A stretch of DNA of 64,000 nt from an uncultured Lachnospiraceae bacterium (lineage in GTDB: Bacteria; Bacillota; Clostridia; Lachnospirales; Lachnospiraceae), in NCBI GenBank assembly GCA_947566705.1, contig CANOLA010000001.1, positions 60,216-124,215 on the forward strand, read 5' to 3'. The stretch's first letter is position 1. Every line of letters starts with the position of its first letter. Position numbers and translations under genes: made by a program. A model generated the notes under the pieces. That model searched no databases, was not told the DNA's origin, and was given only the letters and a program-made list of their open reading frames with translations. Positions 51,856 to 62,700 of this stretch are shown here, piece by piece.

Positions 51856-53946
51856 ATGGAAAATAAACACGGTTCTTTATCAATTGACAGCGAAAATCTC
51901 TTTCCGATTATTAAGAAATGGCTGTATTCAGACCACGATATTTTTTACCGCGAGCTGATTTCCAACGGCTGCGACGCCATTACCAAATTAAAGAAGCTGG
52001 ATATGATGGGAGAATATTCCCTTCCGGCTGATTACAAGCCAAAAATCCAGGTCATTGTCAGCCCGGAGGATAAAACCTTAAAATTCATTGACAACGGACT
52101 TGGAATGACTGCAGAGGAAGTAGAGGAATATATCAACCAGATAGCCTTTTCCGGTGCAGCTGACTTTATTGAAAAATACAAGGATAAATCAAACGACGAC
52201 CAGATTATCGGCCACTTCGGTCTTGGTTTCTATTCTGCGTTTATGGTTGCGGATGAAGTAACTATTGACACCCTTTCCTATAAAGAAGGGGCAACTCCGG
52301 TACACTGGTCCTGCGACGGCGGAACGGAATTTGACATGGTGGACGGTGACATGGACCGGATTGGAACGGAAATCACCCTTTATCTGAATGAGGACTGTCT
52401 GGAATTTGCCAACGAATACCGCGCACGGGAGGTCATTGAAAAGTACTGCTCTTTCATGCCAACCGAAATCTATCTGGAAAAGGCAAATGCACCGGAAGAA
52501 TATGAAACTATTGATAAAGAGGACCGCCGTGAAACGGATAAGGTCATTGAGGAAATCCACGAGGAAGCAAAAACCGAGGAAAAAGAAAACGAAAACGGTG
52601 AAAAGGAAATCGTTGAGATTTCTCCTGCCAAAGACAAGTTAAAAATTGTAAAACGACCGGTTCCGTTAAACGATATCACACCGCTCTGGACAAAAAATCC
52701 AAACGAATGCTCTGACGATGATTACAAGGCATTTTACCGCAAGGTATTTCTGGATTACAAGGAGCCGCTGTTCTGGATTCATTTGAACATGGATTATCCG
52801 TTTAACCTGAAAGGAATTTTATACTTCCCAAAAATCAACACAGAGTATGATTCCATTGAAGGAACAATTAAGCTCTACAACAACCAGGTATTTATTGCAG
52901 ATAATATCAAGGAAGTCATTCCGGAGTTTTTAATGCTCTTAAAGGGTGTCATCGACTGTCCGGACCTGCCGCTTAATGTTTCCCGCTCTGCCCTGCAGAA
53001 TGACGGATTCGTGAAAAAGATTTCCGAGTACATTACGAAAAAAGTGGCTGACAAGCTGATCGGCATGTGCAAGACCGAAAAGGAATCCTATGAGAAATAC
53101 TGGGATGATATCAGTCCGTTTATCAAATACGGCTGCTTAAAGGATGAGAAATTCTGCGACAAGATGAATGATTACATCCTGTTTAAGGATATCAATGACA
53201 AGTACCAGACCCTTCCGGAGCTGCTTGCGCCGGTTGAGGAGGAAAAGACGGAAGAAAACAGTGAAAACGCAGAAAATGCTAACAGTGATACAACCGATTC
53301 TGCTGAAACTGCTGACAATGAAAACGATACTGAGGAAAAAGAACCGAAACGCGAGACTGTTTACTACGTTACCGACAAGGTTCAGCAGGGACAGTATATT
53401 GCAATGTTTAAGGAACAGGGCATGAATGCAGTGATTCTCGACCACAACATTGACACCTCGTTTATCACACAGCTGGAACAGCGCAACGAACATTACCAGT
53501 TTATGCGTATTGATGCAGATGTAACGGATGCATTAAAAGATGAATCTGCGGATTTATCCGATGCTACTGCCACCCTTACAGAGATTTTCAAGTCTGCATT
53601 AAATAACGACAAGCTTACGGTTAAGGCAGAGGCACTGAAAAACGAAGAACTGGCTTCCGTTCTTACCCTCTCCGAGCAGGGAAGGCGTATGCAGGATATG
53701 ATGAAGATGTACTCCATGGGTGCACCGATGGATCCGAATATGTTTGCGGCAGACCAGACGCTGACACTCAATGCAAACAATGCGCTTGTGAAATTCATTC
53801 TGGAAAACAAGGACAGTGAGCATGTACCGATGTTTGCCGAGCAGCTTTATGACCTTGCGCTTATCAGCAACCAGCCGCTTTCACCGGAGGCGATGACGAA
53901 ATTTGTGAAGCGGAGCAATGAGATTATGCTGATGCTGGCGAAATAA
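51856..53946 (+). CDS. htpG: Molecular chaperone HtpG (Hsp90)
   Basis: A 696-residue Hsp90. The N-terminal ATP pocket shows ELISNGCDAITKLKKL (usually NASDA), KFIDNGLGMTAEEV and IGHFGLGFYSAFMVAD. The middle domain shows YFPKINTEYDSIEG and LPLNVSRSALQND. Charged linkers are long: an E/K/N-rich one near residue 235, and an acidic stretch near 465-500 rich in Glu, Asn, Asp and Thr between the middle and C-terminal domains. Note Gly-Cys in place of Ala-Ser in the NASDA motif. The ATG at 51856 follows AAAGGAG; an ATG at 51847 is too close to it. Controlled by CIRCE. Confidence 0.95.
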   Translation: MENKHGSLSIDSENLFPIIKKWLYSDHDIFYRELISNGCDAITKLKKLDMMGEYSLPADYKPKIQVIVSPEDKTLKFIDNGLGMTAEEVEEYINQIAFSGAADFIEKYKDKSNDDQIIGHFGLGFYSAFMVADEVTIDTLSYKEGATPVHWSCDGGTEFDMVDGDMDRIGTEITLYLNEDCLEFANEYRAREVIEKYCSFMPTEIYLEKANAPEEYETIDKEDRRETDKVIEEIHEEAKTEEKENENGEKEIVEISPAKDKLKIVKRPVPLNDITPLWTKNPNECSDDDYKAFYRKVFLDYKEPLFWIHLNMDYPFNLKGILYFPKINTEYDSIEGTIKLYNNQVFIADNIKEVIPEFLMLLKGVIDCPDLPLNVSRSALQNDGFVKKISEYITKKVADKLIGMCKTEKESYEKYWDDISPFIKYGCLKDEKFCDKMNDYILFKDINDKYQTLPELLAPVEEEKTEENSENAENANSDTTDSAETADNENDTEEKEPKRETVYYVTDKVQQGQYIAMFKEQGMNAVILDHNIDTSFITQLEQRNEHYQFMRIDADVTDALKDESADLSDATATLTEIFKSALNNDKLTVKAEALKNEELASVLTLSEQGRRMQDMMKMYSMGAPMDPNMFAADQTLTLNANNALVKFILENKDSEHVPMFAEQLYDLALISNQPLSPEAMTKFVKRSNEIMLMLAK

Positions 53947-56900
53947 TTAACATGATTTGTGTAAATGTTTAGTATACGTACAAGGCGGACCATTTCGGTC
54001 CGCCTTGTATTTATTTTCAGGAAATGCCACGGGGCTGAATTTCTTTTTGCCGCTGATGGCTTTCACTTTTATCTTTTTGTTCAGTCCGGCTTTACGGAAC
54101 ATTTTTTTGTATTTTTTCAGGCAGCTTTTTGGGACTTTTATTACGGTGTTTTTGTCAAGTCCGAGGAATGCACCTTCATAAACGTGTTCCATCTTTTTTG
54201 ACTTTATGGTAATCTCTTTTAAACTTGGGTAGCATTCGAAAACGCCGTCCCGGCAGTCGCTTTTTTTATCCTCATAAAAACCTGTCACATTTTTTGGGAT
54301 TACAATCCGGCTAATCCCGGACTCGCTGAATGCCTTTTTCTTAATCTTTTTCAGGGAGTCCGGCAGATTTACTTCCGCAAGGTCTCTGCACTGGAAAAAC
54401 ACCCCCTCCTCCACGGTCTTAAGCTTTCCCGGCAGGCGGACGGATGCAAGGCTGCGGCATTCGCTGAAGGCATACGGCCCGATTTTTTCCACGCTGTCCG
54501 GGAGTTTTATCCCGCCCAGTTCCTCGCAGCCGGAAAATGCCCGCTTCCCGATGGAGGTTATGCCTTCCGACATCCAGACCTCCTTCAGACGGTAGCAGTC
54601 GGCAAATGCCATCTTTCCAATGTATGCGGTGTTTTTGGGAATCGTTATGGTTTCCAGGTTCTTGCACCCGTAAAAGGCATAATCCCCGACAGACTCCACG
54701 CTCTCCGGCAGTTCCGCCGTCACAAGCCGGTAAAACAGACGGAAGTTTCCTCCCGGCAGGCCGGTAATCCCGTCATGTACCACAACGTGTTCCGCCTCAC
54801 GGTACCAGACGCTCCACCCCGGCTCCCGTTCCGGCGTGTATTTTTCCAGGTCCGCCGTCCCGGCAAACGCCAGTGTTTTTGTTTCCCTGTCATATGTCCA
54901 TGTGTTTCCGTTTCTGTCCTTTCCGGATAACGGTCTTTCAGTTTCGTCAATGGCTTCCATCCTTACGCTTTTGTCCAGCCCGGCTTTTTTGAACAGTTTT
55001 CTGTATCTTTTCAGGCAGCTTTTCGGGACTTTTATCACGGTGTTTTTGTCCATCCGGTCAAACGCGCCCTTAAATACATGTCCAAGCTTTTCTGAACGGA
55101 TGGTGATTTCCTTTAGTTTTTTGCAGTCCTGGAAGATTCCGGGACTGCCGTAGCTGTCCTCCCCTTTATAAAAACCGGTCACGTTTTCAGGGATTTCGAT
55201 ATGGGTGATACCGGAACAGCCGAAAGCCTCCCTTTCTATTCTCTTTGCGGAGCCGGGAAGCCTTATTTCCGACAGTTTCTTGCAGTCGTAGAACAGGCTG
55301 GCCTCGACTGTCTTCAGGTTATCCGGCAGACGGATGGATTCAAGATTGTCACAGAGGCCAAAAGCACACGACCCTATTTTAGTCACCTTTTCGGGAATCT
55401 CTATTTCCTTTATACTGTCGCACCCGCTGAATGCACACCATCCTATGGTTCTGACATGTTCCGGAATCCATATGCTTTTCAGGCTGGCACATCCGTCAAA
55501 AGCAAGGGCTCCGATGGATGTCAGGTTTTCCGGCATCCGGACGGTTTCAAGTTCCCTGCAGCCACAGAATACCCCATTTCCGATACGGGTTACCGTATCC
55601 GGCAGGTCAGCCGTCTTTAACTTGCAAAAATCAGAAAATTCCTCCCCCGGCAGTCCGGTAATCCCGGGTTCAATCACAAGGTGTTCAGCTTCCTCTCTCC
55701 AGCAGAACCATTCTGGTTCAGGGGCAATGCAGCCCAGTTCAAAATATTCCAGGTCTTTTGTTCCCGAAAATGTCATTGTCTTTGTTGCCCTGTCATATGT
55801 CCAGGTATTCCCGTTTTCATCCTGCCCGGCCAGGGGTTTTTCAGCCTTCACTTTTACCTTTTTGTCCAGTCCGGCTTTTTTAAACATTTTCTTGTATTTT
55901 TTCAGGCAGCTTTTCGGGACTTTTATCACTGGATTACTGTCAAGTCCCACAAATGCCCCTTCATAAACGTGTTCCAGCTTTTTGGACTTTATAATAATCT
56001 CCTTTAACCCCTGGCAGCATTCAAAAACACCATCCTTACGCCGGATTTTTTTGTTCTGGTAAAAGCCTGTCACGTTTTTGGGAATTACAATCCGGATGAT
56101 CCCCGACTCACTGAATGCGTTTTTCTTGATTTTTTTCAGGGAATCCGGCAATTTTATCCCCACAAGGCTTTCACAGCGGGAGAACACCCCCTCCTCCACG
56201 GTCTTAAGCTTTCCTGGCAGACGGACGGATGCAAGACTTTGGCATTCGCTGAAGGCATACGGCCCGATTTTTTCCACGCTGTCCGGGAGTTCCATCCCCC
56301 CCAGTTCCTCGCAGCCGGAAAATGCCCGCTTCCCGATGGAGGTTATGCCTTCCGGCAGGACGGCCTCCTTCAGACGGAAGCAGTCGGCAAATGCCATCTT
56401 TCCGATGTATGCGGTGTTTTTTGGAATCGTTATGGTTTCCAGGTTCTTGCACCCGTAAAACGCATAATCCCCGACAGACGACACACTGTCCGGCAGTTCC
56501 GCCGTCTTTAACTTGTAAAAGAGCCGGAAGTTTCCTCCCGGCAGGCCGGTAATCCCGTCATGGACCACGACGTGTTCCGCCTCGCTGTACCAGACGCACC
56601 ACCCCGGTTCCTGTCCCAGCGTGTATGTTTCCAGGTCCGCCATCCCGGAAAATTCCAGTGTCTTTGTGTCCGTGTCATATGTCCATGTGTTTCCGTTTCT
56701 GTCCTTGCCGGATAACGGTCTTTCCTTTCCGTCAGCAGCTTCCACCCTTATACTTTTGTCCAGCCCGGCTTTTATGAACAGTTTTTTGTATTTTTTCAGG
56801 CAGCTTTTCGGGACTTTTATTACGGTGTTTTTGTCCATCCGGTCAAACGCGCCCTTAAACACATGATCAAGCTTTTCTGACCGGATGGTGATTTCCTTTA

Positions 56901-57723
56901 GTTTTTTACAGTCCTGGAAGATTCCGGGACTGCCGTAGCTGTCCTCCCCCTTATAAAAGCCGGTCACGTTTTTTGGGATTTCGATATGGGTGATACCGGA
57001 ACAGCCGAAAGCCTCTCTTTCTATTCTCTTTACGGAGTCAGGCAGCCTTATTTCTGACAGTTTCCTGCAACCGTAGAACAAGCTATCCCCGACTGTCTTC
57101 AGGTTATCCGGCAGACGGACAGATTCAAGGTTGTAACAGTTGGCAAAAGCAACCTCTCCGATTTTTGTCACTTTATCCGGAACATTAATTTCTTTTATGC
57201 TCTCACATTCACAAAATGCCGCTCTTCCTATGTATGTGACTTTTTCCGGAATCCATATGCTTTTCAGGCTGCTGCACCAAGCAAAAGCATGACTTCCAAT
57301 GGAAGTAATATTTTCTGACATTTTAACTGTTTCCAGCCGCCAGCATCCGTCAAAAACATCACCCCCTATATATGTAACTGTATCCGGCAGGTCAATGGTT
57401 TTTAATTTATAAAAATCAGAAAATTCTCCCTCTGGCAGACCGGTTATCCCTGGTTCAATCACAAGATGCTCAGCTTCATCATTCCAGCACCACCATTCCG
57501 GTTCTGGAATATGCCCGTCCATTTCAAATTTCTCCAAATCCGTCGTTCCGGAAAAGGTCAGCGTTTTCGTTTTCCTGTCATATGTCCATGTGTTTCCGTT
57601 TTCATCCTGCCCTGTCAGGGGTTTTGCTTTTGCAGCCAGAGAATTACTGCCCAGAAGAAACATACCGGCAGCCAGGAAGAGTACCAACGCTGTCTTTTTT
57701 ATCATTCTCATCATCCTGCTCAT
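53947..57723 (-). CDS. Secreted BspA-type leucine-rich repeat protein, four tandem modules
   Basis: A 1,258-residue protein. The signal peptide (KKTALVLFLAAGMFLLGS) is followed by four modules of about 297 residues beginning near 35, 334, 629 and 929. Each opens with a small beta domain (GNTWTYD, then TLTFSGT) followed by LRR_5 repeats of the pattern LPDSVxxIGxxAFxGCxxL. Modules alternate A-B-A-B, so a ~1.78 kb unit is duplicated inside the gene. Each module ends with VIKVPKSCLKKYKKLF, a likely cap. BspA repeats often mediate adhesion. It starts just after the truncated-protease gene (stop TAG, GGGGAAAAGG, ATG), so they form an operon. The C-terminal tail reads through the htpG terminator. 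Confidence 0.88.
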   Translation of the reverse strand: MSRMMRMIKKTALVLFLAAGMFLLGSNSLAAKAKPLTGQDENGNTWTYDRKTKTLTFSGTTDLEKFEMDGHIPEPEWWCWNDEAEHLVIEPGITGLPEGEFSDFYKLKTIDLPDTVTYIGGDVFDGCWRLETVKMSENITSIGSHAFAWCSSLKSIWIPEKVTYIGRAAFCECESIKEINVPDKVTKIGEVAFANCYNLESVRLPDNLKTVGDSLFYGCRKLSEIRLPDSVKRIEREAFGCSGITHIEIPKNVTGFYKGEDSYGSPGIFQDCKKLKEITIRSEKLDHVFKGAFDRMDKNTVIKVPKSCLKKYKKLFIKAGLDKSIRVEAADGKERPLSGKDRNGNTWTYDTDTKTLEFSGMADLETYTLGQEPGWCVWYSEAEHVVVHDGITGLPGGNFRLFYKLKTAELPDSVSSVGDYAFYGCKNLETITIPKNTAYIGKMAFADCFRLKEAVLPEGITSIGKRAFSGCEELGGMELPDSVEKIGPYAFSECQSLASVRLPGKLKTVEEGVFSRCESLVGIKLPDSLKKIKKNAFSESGIIRIVIPKNVTGFYQNKKIRRKDGVFECCQGLKEIIIKSKKLEHVYEGAFVGLDSNPVIKVPKSCLKKYKKMFKKAGLDKKVKVKAEKPLAGQDENGNTWTYDRATKTMTFSGTKDLEYFELGCIAPEPEWFCWREEAEHLVIEPGITGLPGEEFSDFCKLKTADLPDTVTRIGNGVFCGCRELETVRMPENLTSIGALAFDGCASLKSIWIPEHVRTIGWCAFSGCDSIKEIEIPEKVTKIGSCAFGLCDNLESIRLPDNLKTVEASLFYDCKKLSEIRLPGSAKRIEREAFGCSGITHIEIPENVTGFYKGEDSYGSPGIFQDCKKLKEITIRSEKLGHVFKGAFDRMDKNTVIKVPKSCLKRYRKLFKKAGLDKSVRMEAIDETERPLSGKDRNGNTWTYDRETKTLAFAGTADLEKYTPEREPGWSVWYREAEHVVVHDGITGLPGGNFRLFYRLVTAELPESVESVGDYAFYGCKNLETITIPKNTAYIGKMAFADCYRLKEVWMSEGITSIGKRAFSGCEELGGIKLPDSVEKIGPYAFSECRSLASVRLPGKLKTVEEGVFFQCRDLAEVNLPDSLKKIKKKAFSESGISRIVIPKNVTGFYEDKKSDCRDGVFECYPSLKEITIKSKKMEHVYEGAFLGLDKNTVIKVPKSCLKKYKKMFRKAGLNKKIKVKAISGKKKFSPVAFPENKYKADRNGPPCTYTKHLHKSC
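53981..54017 (+). terminator. Terminator of htpG, inside the 3' end of the LRR gene
   Basis: CAAGGCGGACC and GGTCCGCCTTG form a perfect 11-base stem followed by TATTTATTTT on the plus strand. It lies within the last codons of the converging LRR gene, whose stop codon abuts the htpG stop. Confidence 0.85.
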
Positions 57724-57734
57724 TTCCTTTTCCC

Positions 57735-59579
57735 CTATATTTCAGCTACATCCTTAATGTTTTCATTATCGGCATTATCTGCCGCATCCTTCAACTTCTT
57801 CGAAGCATTTTTCCCGGGTGCCAGATAATCAGAGAATTTTATGACCCCATATGAATAAATCAAATACTTCTTTTTTAAGGAGTTCTTTTTATATTTACTT
57901 GCCACCTTGCATTTTTTGTAATAATTAACTACAGCAAAAACTTCCTTCGTTCCCTTATCACGGGCATCAATGGAAGCTATAACTGCATCACGCACCTTCA
58001 TTGCACTGTCCCATCTGTCTGACATACGATTTATATCATCTGCTGTTTTAATACTATGCCTGAACTTCTTCCATTTCCCTCGCAGGGTTGACAAACTGTC
58101 CGACTCCATGCCTGGTCTTTCCTTTTTTGTTCCCTCTATTCCCGCTGTGCTGTGGGCAAATATATCAGCAGCAGTGTGAAGTGCCAGTCCATACAGAAAG
58201 AGTACTTTATCTTTTTGGGAGATACATTCGTGTTTGGCAAATCCCCCGCATTTTTCCGTTGTTTCAACCAGCTTGTCCAATAATTTTTCCTCATTCAGGT
58301 ATTTAGTATTTTTACATTCTTTTTTTATAATCCATTTCCCCTGGCTGTACATCTTCTCTGCAGCTTTTGAAATAAACAGATAAGCTTTCACATAATTACA
58401 GTCGGAATATCCATGAAATTCGGGATTGTCATGTCCGTCCACCTTCGATACTAATTTATCCGGCCAGAGTGTTCCTTGCTGTATTTTTCCCATTTTATCT
58501 GTCATGAATTCATGCTGCGCTTTTTTCCAGTACCCTTCCACCGTCTTCTCATCCAGGCACAGCAGCGCATCCATATTACTGTCTATCTCATACTCTTCCA
58601 CAGCTGCCTCCGGCGCATGGTACTGCTGTTCAAATTCATGGTAGTTCTGCAGTGCATACTCACAGTCGATCAGCCCGTACCCGTATTTCTCCCTGCTTCC
58701 AAGGCTCCTTGCGGTCACATCAATTAACTTCCGGATAAAGTCACTGTTTTTTGACAGGTCCTGCTGCCACAGCACTGCCGCCAGTGCCGTCACCTGCGGC
58801 GCCGCCATGCTCGAACCGGAGAAGCTCGTCAGCATCCCGAACGGCCCGTAGGAGGTGACGTCCTGCCCCGGTGCAACCACTTCCAGTTCCTTCCCGGTGG
58901 AGCCTGATTTCGCACCCGTTCCGCTGCAGGTTACGGCACCCACTGCCATGACCTCCCCATATTTTGCCGGGTACTGGATGTTCCCGCCGTTTCCGGCTGC
59001 TGCAACCAGCAGGATTCCCTTGTCATACGCTTTCTTTACCGCGCTGTGCAGCTTTGCAGAACCGGAATTCACGCCGCAGCTGATGTTGATAATGTTTACG
59101 TTGTTTTCCACTGCCCAGTCATATGATTTGTCCACCGGCTGGCTTTCCCTGAGCATCTGATAGCTGTTCGGGATGTCAGGATTTCCGGTAAAGGATGCCT
59201 GGAAGCCAAAGGAAACTGACTGTCCCGGCGCAATGTTCTGGTTATGCCCTGCATTCTTGACATTATAATTACGTGCAGAGTGGTAAGTTACCTCCGCGTT
59301 CCAGATGTTGCTGTATTCATCTGCCGACTGGTAGGACAGCTCCCAGTTTTCTATTGTACTGCTGCCCGTGTTTGTTATGGTTACATTTGCTGTGTACTGG
59401 TTTTCCCAGATGGAATCAATGACATATTTTACGGTAAAGCCGTTCCCGTTAAATACAGTTTCTTTTTGTACATCCTGCTTTTGTTCTGCTTGCTGCGCAT
59501 ATATATCTGGTGGTATGCTTCCGGATAAATTTGTAAAACACAGCATAAAAGTAAGTAATAGAATAGTAATTTTCTTCAT
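57735..59579 (-). CDS. Subtilisin-like protein with internal deletion of catalytic Asp and His
   Basis: A 614-residue secreted protein. Signal peptide (MKKITILLLTFMLCFTN), then a CBM2-like beta-sandwich at about 45-145 (TANVTITNTGSSTIENWELSYQ, IAPGQSVSFGFQASF). At residues 150-155 it jumps directly into the middle of an S8 domain (DWAVENNVNIINISCGVNSG). The oxyanion Asn (AAAGNGG) and Ser (SGSSMAAP, Ser257) remain, but the Asp and His segments are absent. The intact paralogue has 240 more codons at this point. A helical domain follows with WPDKLVSKVDGHDNPEFHGY and LALHTAADIFAHS, resembling metal-binding phospholipase C/DUF6765-like proteins. Predicted proteolytically dead. AAAGGAGG precedes the ATG. 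Confidence 0.85.
   Translation of the reverse strand: MKKITILLLTFMLCFTNLSGSIPPDIYAQQAEQKQDVQKETVFNGNGFTVKYVIDSIWENQYTANVTITNTGSSTIENWELSYQSADEYSNIWNAEVTYHSARNYNVKNAGHNQNIAPGQSVSFGFQASFTGNPDIPNSYQMLRESQPVDKSYDWAVENNVNIINISCGVNSGSAKLHSAVKKAYDKGILLVAAAGNGGNIQYPAKYGEVMAVGAVTCSGTGAKSGSTGKELEVVAPGQDVTSYGPFGMLTSFSGSSMAAPQVTALAAVLWQQDLSKNSDFIRKLIDVTARSLGSREKYGYGLIDCEYALQNYHEFEQQYHAPEAAVEEYEIDSNMDALLCLDEKTVEGYWKKAQHEFMTDKMGKIQQGTLWPDKLVSKVDGHDNPEFHGYSDCNYVKAYLFISKAAEKMYSQGKWIIKKECKNTKYLNEEKLLDKLVETTEKCGGFAKHECISQKDKVLFLYGLALHTAADIFAHSTAGIEGTKKERPGMESDSLSTLRGKWKKFRHSIKTADDINRMSDRWDSAMKVRDAVIASIDARDKGTKEVFAVVNYYKKCKVASKYKKNSLKKKYLIYSYGVIKFSDYLAPGKNASKKLKDAADNADNENIKDVAEI
58701..59121. repeat. Duplicated protease segment, copy 1 (copy 2 at 62640-63060)
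   Basis: 421 bases read as identical to 62640-63060 at a constant offset of 3,939, covering the Ser half of the S8 domain. The match stops at 59121/63060, the deletion junction. Such identity over coding sequence, including third positions, implies recent duplication or gene conversion. Confidence 0.85.
59185..59341. repeat. Duplicated CBM segment, copy 1 (copy 2 at 63844-64000)
   Basis: 157 bases read as identical to 63844-64000 at an offset of 4,659, inside the CBM2-like domain. The difference between the two offsets (720 bases) measures the in-frame deletion. Copy 2 runs to the window edge, so the true extent is longer. Confidence 0.85.
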
Positions 59580-59628
59580 TTCATCTTCCTCCTTTTAAAT
59601 TTTTTAAAATGTAATTACTATAATAAAA

Positions 59629-59657
59629 ATAATATCATATATACAAACAGATAACAA
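59629..59657 (-). promoter_or_regulatory. Promoter for the truncated-protease/LRR operon
   Basis: Minus-strand TTGTTA (59652-59657), 17 bases, TATTAT (59629-59634), about 50 bases before the start. Confidence 0.6.
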
Positions 59658-59698
59658 CCCATATTTCCATATTTTACATAGAAGGCACATGACCGGGC

Positions 59699-59744
59699 AG
59701 AAAAGGGTGTCCCCCGGGTCATTTCATGACTTTGGGGACACCCT
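59699..59744 (-). terminator. Terminator overlapping the 3' end of the large protease-LRR gene
   Basis: GGGTGTCCCC and GGGGACACCC form a perfect 10-base stem enclosing the stop codon, followed on the minus strand by TTTTCTG. Confidence 0.8.
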
Positions 59745-62700
59745 CCTGTAGTACTCTCTGGAAAATGTAACAGTACTGAACTTCTTTTCGCTGCTAATGG
59801 CTTTTACTTTTACCTTTTTGTCCAGTCCGGCTTTCCGGAACAGTTTTTTGTATTTTTTCAGGCAGCTTTTCGGGACTTTGATTACGGTGTTTTTTTCAAT
59901 CCCGTTCCATGAACCTTCATAAAGGTGAGCCAGCTTTTTTGACTTTATGGTAATCTCCTTTAACCCTTCGCAGTATGGAAAAACACCTTCCCTGTCGCAG
60001 GTTTTTCTGTCCTCGTAAAAGCCCGTCACGTTTTTGGGAATTACAATCCGGATTATCCCCGACTCACAGAATGCATTTTTCTTAATCTTTGTCAGGGAAT
60101 CCGGCAGTTTTATCCCTTTAAGGCTTTCACAGCAGTTAAACACGCCCTCCTCCACAGTCTTTAGTTTTTCCGGCAGGCGGACGGATGCAAGGCTGTGGCA
60201 GCCACTGAAGGCATATGAACCGATTTTTTCCACGCTGTCCGGGATTACTATTTCCTTTAATTCCTCACAGCCGGAAAACGCCCTCTTCCCAACAGAAGTC
60301 ATGCCTTCCGGAATCCCGGCTTCCTTTAACCGGTAGCAGTCGGCAAATGCCATCTTTCCGATATATGCGGTATTTTTTGGAATCGTTATGGTTTCCAGTT
60401 CCTTACAGTCGTAAAACGCATAGTCCCCGATGGATTCCACACTGTCCGGAAGTTCCGCCGTCTTTAATTTATAAAAGAGACGGAAGTTTCCTCCCGGCAG
60501 GCCGGTAATCCCGTCATGTACTATAACGTGTTCCGCCTCGCTGTACCAGACACACCACCCCGGTTCCTTTTCCGATGTATATTTTTCAAGGTCCGCCGTC
60601 CCGGAAAATTCCAGTGTCTTTGTATCCGTATCATATGTCCATGTATTACCGTTTTTATCCCTTCCGGATAACGGTTTTTCTTTTTCATCAATGGCTTCCA
60701 CCCTTACACGTTTGTCAAGCCCTGCTTTTTTAAACAGTTTCCTGTATTTTTTCAGGCAGCTTTTGGGGACTTTGATAACGGTGTTTTTGTCCAGCCGGTC
60801 AAATGCGCCCTTAAATACATGGTCAAGTTTTCTGGACTTTATAGTAATTTCCTTTAGTTTTTTACAGTCCTGAAAAACTCCGGAACTGCCATAACTGTAC
60901 TCCCCTTTATAAAAGCCGGTCACATTTTCCGGGATTTCTAAATGGGTGATGCCGGAACAGCCGAAAGCCTTTTCCCCTATTTTCCTTATTGAGTCAAACA
61001 GTTCTATCGTTGTTAGCTTCTTACAGTTACGAAACAGTCCCTCCTCAATTTTCTCCAGTTTCACCGGCAACCGGACGGTTTCAAGGTTCTTGCAGCTTGC
61101 AAATGCATAACTCTCTATTTTGGTCACTTTGTCCGGGATGTCTATTTCTGTTATGCTCTCACATCCATCAAATGCCCCACTGCCTATGTATGTAACATTT
61201 TCCGGAATCCATATATTTTTCAGGCTGCTGCATTCATAAAAGGCATCCTCTCCAATAAAAGTAGTATTCTTTGACATTTCAACCGTTTCCAATCGCCAGC
61301 AGTTATAGAAAACATCATCTCCAATGTATGTTACTGTATCCGGCAGTTCAACCGTTTTCAATTTATAAAAATCAGCAAACTCCTCCCCCGGCAGACCGGT
61401 AATCCCCGGTTCAATCACAAGATGCTCAGTTTCATCATACCAGCACCACCATACCGGTTCCGGTCTGTGCCCGTCAAGCTCAAATTCTTCTAAATCTGTC
61501 GTTCCGGAAAAGGTAAGTGTTTTTGTTTTCCTATCATATGTCCATGTATTTCCGTTTTTATCCTTCCCTGATAACGGCTTTCCTTTAGCAGACAAGGAAT
61601 TTATATTCAGTAAATCATCCCCACTACTATTGGTAACCGCAGAGCTGTCTGTTTTGCCCCCCTTTAACTTTTCTTCATATTGTTGAATCACGTTTTCAAT
61701 TTTTTCATTGCTGGCATTTTCTACAACCTCTTTTAATTTTTTGCTTTTACCAGGTTTTAAGTACTTGGATAAATTTATAACGCCATATGATTCCACCACA
61801 TATTTCTTTTTTTTCCCATCGGTTTTATATTTTTTTGCTGTAGTACATTTCTTATAGTGTTTTATTTCCTTGAAAACATCCTTCGTGCCGGTTTTATGTT
61901 TATTAACTGACTTTTCAATTATTTTATAACAAACATTCTGTGCAGTTATCCAGCGAATATTCAAGCACTCTGGATTATCTGCATCTCCAGTTGAATGACT
62001 GAGATGTTGCCATTTGGCACATATTTTTTTTAAACTCATCTCCTTCGTTTCTTTTCTTCTGCTTTTATCATTTCTGCTTTCATCACTTACATATCCTTTC
62101 GTACTGTGGGCAAAAATATCAGCAGCCGTGTGGAGAGCCATCCCGTACAGAAATTCTCCCTTCTGATGATCGGATTTACATTTTTTCTCAGTAAACCCAT
62201 TATTCTCTGTTGCTGCTTTTAACTTTTTTAACAGTTCTTTTTCCTTTTTTGAGCAGTCTTTTTCTGAAAGCCATTTTCCACTATGATACATATGCTCTGC
62301 TACTTTCGATATAAACAGATATGATTTAACATAATTATAATTGGAATATCCATGAAAAGCTGGATTATCATGCCCTCTCACCTTTGATTCCAATTTGTCT
62401 GGCCAAAGAGTTCCTTCTTTTATTTTCTTCATACGATTTGCTATAATTTTATGCTGTTCTTTCCCCCAGTACCCTTCCACCGTCTCCTCATCCAGACACA
62501 GCAGCGCATCCATATTACTGTCAATCTCATACTCTTCCACGCTGCTTTCCGGCGCATGGTACTGCTGTTCAAACTCATGGTAGCTCTGCAGTGCATACTC
62601 ACAGTCGATCAGCCCGTACCCGTATTTCTCCTTCTTTCCAAGGCTCCTTGCGGTCACATCAATTAACTTCCGGATAAAGTCACTGTTTTTTGACAGGTCC

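Noticed and set aside
55334-55966. Plus-strand frames opposite the LRR genes
   Set aside because: They repeat with the same period as the LRR modules and have no start signals, so they are shadows.
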